From Triatoma infestans (Eukaryota; Arthropoda; Insecta; Hemiptera; Reduviidae): a stretch of 64,000 nt of DNA. The stretch lies in assembly GCA_011037195.1 (NCBI GenBank), contig JAAEAF010004359.1, forward strand, positions 1 to 64,000, written 5' to 3'. Shown piece after piece: positions 60,001 to 64,000 of this stretch. Numbering within the stretch: the first letter of the stretch is position 1; every line of letters begins with the position of its first letter. The translations under genes and the position numbers were made by a program. The notes beneath the pieces are model-generated. The model did not search any database, was not told the origin of the DNA, and saw only the letters and a list, made by a program, of their open reading frames with translations.

Positions 60001-60386
60001 AAAAAATTAAAATTAATAAATGATTTGTTTCTTTCCTATAGGCTCTAACAGTGGTAATTTTCATAATTTGTTCATCACGTCGTAAACATTCTTATAAAGA
60101 AATTGGTAAATCAACTGAAAATTTCCTTATTGGTAGTAAATATTCAACAAGTAATGGAACCGGTGGTGCACTATCTGATTCAGTAGCACACAAAAGTTAT
60201 ACACCCACAGCATCATTACCATGCGAACGACCACCCGGCATGACTGGCATAATTACATGTAATTCATATAAAAACAGGCATGGTGTTTGGCATAGAAGAG
60301 ATTCAAATGCCTTGGTGGGTAGCCAACATGGTTCAAGTTATAGCAGTTTAGATCCAATTAAACATAATTATAATACGCTACCATAG
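37990..60386 (+). CDS. SLC18B1: SLC18B1-like major facilitator superfamily transporter (11 exons, complete CDS)
   Basis: Exons: 37990-38112, 53075-53170, 54668-54741, 54886-55033, 55363-55431, 55524-55641, 55945-56060, 58336-58526, 59580-59675, 59764-59932, 60042-60386. They total 1545 bases (514 residues plus stop) with all junctions GT-AG and in phase. The ATG at 37990 follows an in-frame TAA at 37972. About twelve hydrophobic segments can be read, e.g. residues 14-33 (ILTLVVFSIADFCNAICVSL), YGLVFGVFELVVFVIS, FFGLGLIVGPTVGGALY and WTSTFALGAFIGPSMAGILY. The loop GPTVGGALY and its C-half counterpart GPSMAGILYD are the paired MFS/VMAT-like motifs. After helix 12 comes a hydrophilic Ser-rich tail of roughly 95 residues. 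The mammalian family member SLC18B1 is a vesicular polyamine transporter; here substrate and compartment are inferred by homology only. Intron 1 is about 15 kb and full of transposons. Confidence 0.93.
38899..39106 (+). mobile_element. tRNA-derived SINE, family A (second copy)
   Basis: GGGGCGGGTGTTGGTGTAGT, ATGAGCATGGACTAGTAAGT and GCCAGTTCGAATCCCGCG (B box GTTCGAATCC) are followed by TAGGTGCTTCTCCTGCCCCG and AGAAGTAGGCATT. It lies in transporter intron 1. Confidence 0.78.
39396..39800. mobile_element. Foldback pair of Penelope-like termini (fourth family)
   Basis: The right arm reads GCCTTGATTAATAAAGG, CTCTGTCGAAACGTTGGC and ATAATTGAATGTTT (39706-39760). The left arm at 39396-39480 is its reverse complement, with further inverted match (ATATGAGATAGTCGTG against CACGACTATCTTATAT). 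The centre is T-rich with no coding region. A lone fragment of the family lies near 58070-58150. Confidence 0.7.
40621..40930. mobile_element. Foldback pair of Penelope-like termini (family 2), most symmetric copy
   Basis: Two ~130-base arms meet head to head around GTATCAACTAAATTTGCTC and its reverse complement. Outer ends are GATATTTTCCGTGATAGC and its complement. The right arm has CTGATAA, TTGGCGAACACCC, GAAACCGGTC and GATGACC, a slightly mutated hammerhead-like core; the left arm has lost the GAAA box. Confidence 0.75.
41116..41166. repeat. (CA)n microsatellite
   Basis: About 50 bases of CA dinucleotides, followed by a HINE-like scrap (to 41190) and an inverted one at 41270-41345 (GATCGTATCGGACAAATTC, CACCGGAAATACACGATTTG). 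Confidence 0.9.
41910..42037 (+). mobile_element. tRNA-derived SINE, family C, intact head
   Basis: GGGAAGGGAATAGCCTCAGT, TTAGCGTACTGGGCTACC and GACCTGGGTTCGAGTCCAGC show clear A- and B-box-like sites. It continues CTGTGCTGCCCTTAGA and is cut at CTGTCCGGTGATGG, so the 3' half is missing. Confidence 0.78.
42090..42730 (-). mobile_element. Penelope-like element remnant with GIY-YIG piece between inverted termini
   Basis: The arms (about 42090-42230 and 42580-42730) are inverted: ATGATGGTTAAAATTAAATG outside, GTTGTTCGGATCTAGTTG inside. Between them the minus strand reads NCTNCPSIYIGETNQ, then QHTTKTGYTFDFSKT in another frame, the start and later part of a Penelope-type GIY-YIG endonuclease (YIGET; H....G....FDF). 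No reverse transcriptase remains. Confidence 0.72.
43504..44573. mobile_element. Harbinger-type non-autonomous element with TTA target duplication
   Basis: The ends AGCGGCGTTTACACGATCAA and its complement form inverted repeats of about 35 bases, flanked by TTA at 43501-43503 and 44574-44576 (PIF/Harbinger duplicate 3-bp TWA). The unit ATTGACAATAATATTGATCG recurs inside both ends, so subterminal repeats are present. 1070 bases, AT-rich interior, no transposase frame. Confidence 0.85.
44922..45165 (+). mobile_element. tRNA-derived SINE, family B, with intact head
   Basis: GACGCGTTGGTCTAGTGGCT, GCGCACTCGCCTTTCGTGCG and CAGGGTTCGATTCCCGTG hold A- and B-box-like sites in a tRNA-like layout. The body has AAGTGGGAAGCTACAGTTAG and AACGCCGTCTGGCAAGCC. 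A partner copy is at 30905-31125. Confidence 0.8.
45252..46789 (+). mobile_element. Penelope-like element with inverted termini (family 1), holding a GIY-YIG piece
   Basis: The ends TTAGTTGGCTGG and CCAGCCAATTTA open ~90-base inverted arms. In both arms, read outward, come CCTGAGAAAGGACACC or CCTGAGGAAGTACATC, then a GGTG..TCCGAAACGTCG box and AATAAACTTTTAAAG. The plus strand at 46070-46110 reads CPAPNCSACYIGES, and 46158-46206 DSTALTKHALTYSFDF: a Penelope-type GIY-YIG domain broken by frameshifts. The left half holds a foreign piece (see 45590-45985). No reverse transcriptase is present. Confidence 0.75.
45590..45985 (-). pseudogene. R2-like C-terminal nuclease-type fragment
   Basis: A minus-strand frame reads EEVYAIDTDGSVRHADIVTF, IAFVLDPTVRYES and EKSKIYEKCISHFKEKF. 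A second frame continues GLWFGSRGVIPTETSAFF, so at least one frameshift is present. The spacing of D in ADIV and D in LDPTVRYE looks like the restriction-like endonuclease end of R2-type LINE proteins. I make this match by pattern only. It sits inside a Penelope-like element. Confidence 0.5.
46798..47240 (+). repeat. Diverged HINE-like fragment
   Basis: Same subfamily as 9300-9545: TCTTCAATTTTATATCA, TAATAAAATGACTTTT, a C run, and ACATACTTCCGGTCAAACCG with TTAAATGAATTC. The terminal hairpin is missing. Confidence 0.55.
47546..47900 (+). repeat. DNA-transposon end, uninterrupted version of 36010/37111
   Basis: TACAGAATGTCCCAAGGTAT begins like a Tc1/mariner-type end. CGACTTTTTCTCGGAAACTA and ACTAAAAAATACGTG then run through without the HINE-like insert seen at 36084-37079. 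No transposase. Confidence 0.6.
47940..48520. other. Intron 1 stretch without recognised content
   Basis: AT-rich; small open frames only, no repeat partner found. Confidence 0.4.
48524..48731 (+). mobile_element. tRNA-derived SINE, family C, A-box deleted, split by a LINE
   Basis: GAATGGAATAGCATACCGG lacks the A-box middle. GACCCGGATTCGAGTCCAGC is a B box. It ends GTTGACGCGCCTTAATT, where a Jockey-type insertion (48732-49800) interrupts; the SINE tail resumes at 49801 with GCGCCTTAATT and poly(A). Confidence 0.78.
48732..49800 (-). mobile_element. 5'-truncated Jockey-clade LINE with target-site duplication
   Basis: GCGCCTTAATT occurs at 48721-48731 and 49801-49811, an 11-bp target duplication around the insert; poly(T) at the left edge is the minus-strand poly(A) tail. 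The minus strand encodes reverse transcriptase: KLKKCLPSTYFLIL, GSGVPQGSMLGPVLYTVYTS, then LLCTYADDTAIFATSADITS with the catalytic YADD box, KKWQIKMNAQKCQH and VRYLGLFIDKRLTWNPHTR. It continues YGLELWGSAKPTNLCT and QTFQSKLLRQIVDAPFYVS. In-frame stops (first near 49271) and 5' truncation make it inactive. Confidence 0.88.
49960..50690 (+). repeat. Diverged HINE-like copy split by a Penelope-like insert
   Basis: The two parts (49960-50039 and 50326-50690) belong to the subfamily at 9300-9545. The left part has TTATCTTCAATTTTATATC; the right part has a C run, TTTAAATTAACTTTCTCGG and AATTTTCCCGGAGAAATGTC. The insert at 50053-50312 separates them. Confidence 0.6.
50053..50312. mobile_element. 260-bp inverted pair of Penelope-like termini with 13-bp target duplication
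   Basis: The unit is only two inverted arms: AAGCCAAAAATTAGTTGGCT ... and its complement, meeting near 50165-50200. Each arm has CCTGAGGAAAGACACC or CCTGAGGAAGGACCAG, a GTGTCC/ATGTCC helix partner, AGAAAcGTCG and AATAAA. TTAATAAAATGAC lies on both sides (50040-50052 and 50313-50325). The related repeat at 9387-9399 has it once and without the insert. No coding capacity. Confidence 0.85.
50700..52034 (+). mobile_element. HINE-like copy, 5'-truncated and interrupted near its 3' end
   Basis: It begins inside a module (AAGCGCACTTCCGG), runs through two further modules (cores near 51020 and 51320) and an AC-rich tract (51431-51532), and reaches GATTACAATACTTCC at 51623-51635. A MITE (51640-52013) interrupts it, and the terminal ACTAGGAGTAAGAGAAAGT follows at 52017-52035. 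Confidence 0.75.
51640..52013. mobile_element. Harbinger-type MITE nested in the HINE-like copy
   Basis: The ends AGACGCGTTCTCACG and CGTGAGAACACGCCT are inverted repeats extending about 30 bases (TCAAGTTTACTTG against CAACTAAACTTGA). They are flanked by TTA at 51637-51639 and 52014-52016. 374 bases, no coding capacity, rich in GATCAACTT/GTTGAAC-like internal repeats. Confidence 0.85.
52330..52865 (+). mobile_element. R1/I-type LINE C-terminal fragment
   Basis: Open from upstream of 52378 (IGPEPFCGLSRSLIQ) to the stop near 52803. It reads WEGTPGQRQAKLFIK, LTVGLLTGHCRLNRHMHHL and CRFCKVEEETPAHILCEC, the C-terminal zinc-knuckle region after RNase H. The 141-codon frame is intact but the element is 5'-truncated. 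A 3' UTR of about 55 bases with CAATTTGTAGGTCGCAG ends in a C run. Confidence 0.82.
53388..53950 (-). repeat. HINE-like remnant, minus strand, in transporter intron 2
   Basis: AGGAAGTATTACGATCATAT, CATCCGGAAATACATATTTT, GACACGAAGGTTTTAGGC and TAACCGGAAGTGTCCC mirror the 3' terminus, the 3' region and a module core. Confidence 0.5.
53974..54430 (-). mobile_element. LINE tail fragment with (AAT)n end, same family as 17290-18210
   Basis: (ATT)n at 53974-54030 is the complement of the 3' tail. The minus strand then reads through the 3' UTR into the Cys/His tail (MPDRFCRVCVTEEENKP), cut near 54430. Inserted in transporter intron 2. Confidence 0.75.
57160..57960 (-). mobile_element. Non-LTR retrotransposon C-terminal fragment with RNase H end
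   Basis: Minus-strand frames read VILLWVKAQIGLEGNEEADR (RNase H last motif; the usual GH is AQ here), LAKEAAKDNDLPIL, then KLFFPHVQSRIKLRLPITH and QIFSGHGPRMKYLYRFHLAL. Frameshifted. It lies in transporter intron 7. Confidence 0.75.
57968..58004. repeat. Perfect 16-bp-stem hairpin
   Basis: GTCTTATTATATAAAC, loop AATTC, then the exact reverse complement GTTTATATAATAAGAC. Confidence 0.85.
58900..59415 (+). mobile_element. GC-richer insert ending in poly(A), probable retroposed sequence
   Basis: Within the AT-rich intron 8 this block (TGGTATCCAGCCTGGTCATG, CCCCTCCAAGCCCTAAGTCG, GGATGTGCCTTAGGGTACTT) ends in AACAAATAAAAAAAAAA, i.e. a polyadenylation-like hexamer and A run. I do not recognise the family. 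It could be a LINE 3' end or a SINE-like retrocopy. Confidence 0.45.
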
Positions 60387-60447
60387 TTATTGAATTTTAT
60401 CGTTGTATATTTTGTGTTTGTTTTTTTTTTTTTTCTAAGATATTGTA

Positions 60448-60453
60448 AATAAA
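60448..60453 (+). promoter_or_regulatory. Polyadenylation signal of the SLC18B1-like gene
   Basis: AATAAA occurs about 60 bases after the TAG stop at 60384-60386 and is the first canonical hexamer downstream of the CDS. Confidence 0.6.
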
Positions 60454-60459
60454 TTTCGT

Positions 60460-61660
60460 GTATATACACTATTTTTCCGTAATCAAAAAGAATAATTAAA
60501 TTTCGAAATATATTTATAATATTAGTTTATAAATATGTAAGCTTCTATAACATTAAAAGTCACGCATCTTTTTTTTTTAATATTATTAACCGTTTATTTA
60601 GGGTTAACAATAAAATAGGAAACCCTATTTTATTTATCATACAATCTCTTTAATCATTCAGCATTTTTTTGTATTTTAATTTTTCTGAATTTCTTAAATA
60701 ATTTATAAGTATTTATAAAAAAATTTACATTACATAATTTTGTAAAACATTTTGATGGTCGATACAATTATCAAATAAGTTTTTAGCTCAATATTTATCC
60801 GAATAGTATTAAAAATATTTAAGTTCATCATCCCGATCAAAGATCGCCCATAATTTGAAAACAAAACAAAAAAATTACTTAGCGATGATGTAATAAAAAA
60901 TAATAAACAATATTGTATTTTTAATTTACTTTTATTTTTTTTTTATTTTTTTTTTTATTTACCCTTAATATTAGATTATATGTCAAACTTATAATAGATA
61001 TGTGGATGTACTTATCTGACTTAATATTTGAACCAATTGAAATACCTATAGTTTTGCTCGAAAATGGTCACAATTATACATTCTGTAGGAAGGCTAATAA
61101 ATCTACGTCACTGGATCCCACAAGAGTACTCTCTCCAGTTGTCTGTTTAATTCGACCGAGGAGTCCTAAGAGAGGCTTATTTGGGTAAAATTTGAAGGCA
61201 TCAGCTCTTCTTCTTCAAAGTGGCACACTCTCAGCCACCACATAAACCCTTCACACTAACACAGCACGGGCAGGTCATTCCGTTGTCGGATCATACGATG
61301 TAAAACTTCTTGAGTCTAACCGAATGGCAGAACAGCCTTGTTTCCGCCCACCATTGATGCTGTGCACCAATGCTTTGATAGCTAGACATATATCTCACAA
61401 AAAAGTAGTGAACTCCCAGGCATAGTAGTGATCTATCTGCCGCCTCTTTATATGCCCGAAATTTGCAGATTAGAAAAACCTTGGATTTAGCTACAAAATT
61501 TTCGTGAAGATGCACAAAACGGTCCCAAATGAGTGTTGTATTGATTTGGTAAATTTTTGAATGTTAGAGTAGCTTAGCAGTTTGAGATGATGACTCTGGA
61601 AATATATATAAATCGTTTGACTTATTACTATCTCAGCAGCCATGTTTTATATTAAATAAA
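60460..61660. other. Intergenic stretch after the transporter
   Basis: AT-rich to about 60980, then a less AT-rich block (61100-61560). A minus-strand open frame there (61291-61515) has no recognisable motif. I cannot assign it. Confidence 0.35.
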
Positions 61661-61674
61661 CACACAAAATATCT

Positions 61675-62222
61675 GAGGGTAAGTCAATAATTATCCGCAA
61701 TGTAGTTATAAATTTTATTGTAATTTATTGTAATACAAATAGAAAACATTATTTTTCAACATAAACCCATTGCTTTTCAATGCACTTGGTCCATCGTTGC
61801 ACAAGCTTTCTGAAGCCGTCATAAAAGAAGGTTTTTGGTTGAGCTGCTAGCCAGGAATGCACCGCTTCTTTTACTGCTTCATCCGAGGTAAATCTACGCC
61901 CCCTTAATGCCTCTTTGAGTGGACCAAACAAGTGGAAGTCCGATGGAGCAAGGTCAGGACTATACGGAGGATGATCCAGGACTTCAAAATTGAGTTTCTG
62001 AAGCGTTTCAACAGTGTGGGCAGCAGTATGTGGACGGGCATTGTCGTGCAACAACACAACACCTTTTGACAGCAGTCCTCGGCGTTTGCTTCGAATTGCA
62101 GGCTTCAACTTGTCAGTAAGCATCTCACTGTAACGCGCACTGTTTATTGTTATGCCCCTTTCCTGATAATGTTCCAGTACATATTCCGTATATATTCTCA
62201 GCAGAGATACAGGAAAAAACAC
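61675..62222 (-). mobile_element. Mariner transposase C-terminal part (DD34D type) with 3' end
   Basis: A 157-codon minus-strand frame is intact. It reads LKPAIRSKRRGLLSKGVVLL, HDNARPHTAAHTVETLQK (second catalytic Asp), HPPYSPDLAPSDFHLFG (third Asp, 34 residues after the second as in mariner), FTSDEAVKEAVHSWLAAQPK and RWTKCIEKQWVYVEK. The element end GAGGGTAAGTCAATAATTAT lies at about 61676. The N-terminal DNA-binding part and first Asp are missing; the element breaks near 62222. Confidence 0.88.
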
Positions 62223-62254
62223 ATATACATTTGAAGACGGAACTGTTGGAATTG

Positions 62255-62715
62255 TCCTACAACTGCACTAAGTCCTACATTGAAATTGATGCAAGGCAGT
62301 AATCGTTGCGAAACTAGGAAGAAGAATGGAAAAGAAACACAAAAGCCCCATGCGATTCTAAAGTCTACAGTGGCCAGTGAGAGGTCCTACAGTATGGCCG
62401 CATGGCCTTGTTGGAGTTGTTCGGATAGTAAATCTGTACGAATTCGATACTAAGAAGCTCATGGATCACATGGGCCTGACAATGAATAGCATGTGTAGGT
62501 TTGATCAGAAAGGGAGAGAAAACAGCACTGCACGAACTGTGTCATTCTGAAAGGCTTAGTAACTGAAAGTTGGACTCTTCGGAGGAGAAAAACTGGCGCC
62601 TTGAAGCTTTTTGTCTCTCTCCTAGGTCCTAATTAAACAAACAGAATAGGAAAGAATACTCTAATGTGCCCTTAGGGGACGATACCAGCCAATCACCATA
62701 AAATCTAATCTAAGG
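62255..62715 (+). mobile_element. LINE 3' terminal fragment
   Basis: Broken frames give TKKLMDHMGLTMNSMCRF (start of the Cys/His tail) and LFGGEKLAP, followed by GTGCCCTTAGGGGACGATAC and an ATCTAATCTAAGG tail repeat. The element is decayed and truncated. Confidence 0.55.
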
Positions 62716-63175
62716 CGATCACGAGATGTTTATATTAAACATTATCCTATATTTTATTAAATTTTATTACTAATATTCGTTAAAAAAATTAACTGCCTGA
62801 ACAACCATTATTGTTTTATTTACAATTCTTTAGTTGATTAAACCGTAGAAATTTATATTTATCAAAATAACAATAATGAATACCGTAATATTGACATTCA
62901 GACTAATTATAGGAACTGAGAGTTGTTTAATATCTTAGATTATTATATTATTCAACAGCTCTCATCAAACTTGTATAAACTACTTAGTGTAACAGGCAGC
63001 TGGCACCAGTTAGTATAGATTACTTTATCAAGTAATTCTAAAAGCTTAGCTCTATCTCAGAACCTAAGCTAAATAAATTAAATGATGTTAAAAGAATATT
63101 TATCAGAATTACTTTATTGCAAGGTAGAATAATTATTTTTAAAAGTAAAATTACTTATGAGAACATTGTCTATAA

Positions 63176-63410
63176 CATGGTTGAGGAATTTTTACAGTTA
63201 ACTTCCTGTAGGATACTAATTTGAATGTCAGGTATGAACTTTCTGAGACATTTAATTTTTTTTTAACTGCACCGCCCCACATAGACAGAGACTATTTTCT
63301 AAAAACCACATTTTCTAACTCAGAGAACTTCAAAACGTGAAATTCCAATAAAAACCCGATAAAATTACCAATATTATCCTCTTACAGAGTAAGATAAAAT
63401 AAAAAAATAA
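63176..63410 (+). repeat. HINE-like 3'-terminal fragment
   Basis: GAGGAATTTTTACAGTTAAC, ACTATTTTCTAAAAACCACA, CTTCAAAACGTGAAATTCC and CCTCTTACAGAGTAAGA, the decayed terminal hairpin. Confidence 0.6.
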
Positions 63411-63568
63411 AGATTTTTATAATTCATAGATATAAAATTAATCTTCATAAACTTCAGTAAGAACAACTCCTCCCCCCTCAATAATCCCAAAAATTAATAT
63501 TTTAAATAAACAACTTAGTGATTATGTTAACAACAATAACACTTTCAATTTTTTTTTTTTTAATTTAA

Positions 63569-63770
63569 TTTAAAGCGCGTCAACAGCTGTGGTCATTCGC
63601 GCCCGGAGCCTACTCAGTCCACTGCCGGCCTCCGAACAGTGTTCTTTCGTTACAGACAATATTGTCCATCACCGAACAGTGAGCGCTAGTGGCTCCTAGG
63701 AAGAAAAAATATCTAAGGGCAACACAGCTGGACTCGAACCCGAGACCTCCACGTGAGATCCTCCCAAACG
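63569..63770 (-). mobile_element. tRNA-derived SINE, family C
   Basis: AATTTAAAGCGCGTCAACAG tail, GTGTTCTTTCGTTACAGACA body, and CAGCTGGACTCGAACCCGAG (complement of a B box), ending near the anticodon-side region. The A-box end is lost. Confidence 0.72.
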
Positions 63771-64000
63771 TTTAAGGCACCAGTGGCCTAGCGACTTCTT
63801 CTCCGCAGAAGAATGGAACAATTAATAAAAAATTAAAATTAATTTATTATTTCTTAAATTATTAAATAATTTTAATTAATAAAAAAAGTTTAAAGGGGGT
63901 TATTTCCTAATTTTTTTCTTCACAAGAACCTTATTTTCAATTTTTCAAGTCGTTTTTGGTGAAAAGGAGGAGGTTAGTTAGTAATATAAGCTCCCTAAAT

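Noticed and set aside
61291..61515. Minus-strand 74-codon frame
   Set aside because: No motif, no splice partners and no repeat partner; too little to call a gene.

Overview
AT-rich insect nuclear DNA. The evidence is spliced genes with GT-AG introns, a takeout/juvenile-hormone-binding-protein gene (an arthropod family), and dense nests of arthropod-type transposons. The repeat spectrum suggests Hemiptera, but the sequence alone does not fix the species.

Only two host genes can be supported, both on the plus strand. (1) A secreted takeout/JHBP-type lipid-carrier gene has five coding exons between 19616 and 33364; its first exon (start codon and signal peptide) was not found. (2) A complete 11-exon major facilitator gene of the SLC18B1 type (37990-60386, 514 codons plus stop) encodes a 12-helix membrane transporter. 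No operon logic applies. The two genes are about 4.6 kb apart, and everything else is introns, intergenic DNA and mobile elements.

Layout. 1-19.6 kb: arrays of a roughly 1-kb non-autonomous, Helentron-like (HINE-like) repeat in both orientations, foldback elements, and three decayed LINE 3' ends. 19.6-33.4 kb: the JHBP gene. Its introns hold a 1.48-kb palindrome built from two inverted Tc1/mariner-type transposase ends, a LINE with RNase H, mariner remains, tRNA-derived SINEs, a duplicated dead copy of one JHBP exon, and an LTR. 33.4-38 kb: intergenic, with a SINE, a MITE and a HINE-like copy. 38.1-53.1 kb: the 15-kb first intron of the transporter, packed with Penelope-like elements, a Harbinger-type MITE, a Jockey-clade LINE inserted in a SINE, and more HINE-like copies. 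53.1-60.4 kb: the compact remainder of the transporter, interrupted by LINE fragments. 60.4-64 kb: a mariner fragment, a LINE tail, a HINE-like fragment and a SINE.

The most notable signal is a set of Penelope-like terminal sequences, mostly as head-to-head inverted pairs. They carry hammerhead-ribozyme-like cores (CTGANGA, helix II, GAAA, a short self-complementary helix III, then UC). One 260-bp unit (50053-50312) is nothing but two inverted termini, flanked by a 13-bp target duplication whose empty site can be read in a related repeat copy elsewhere in the window.
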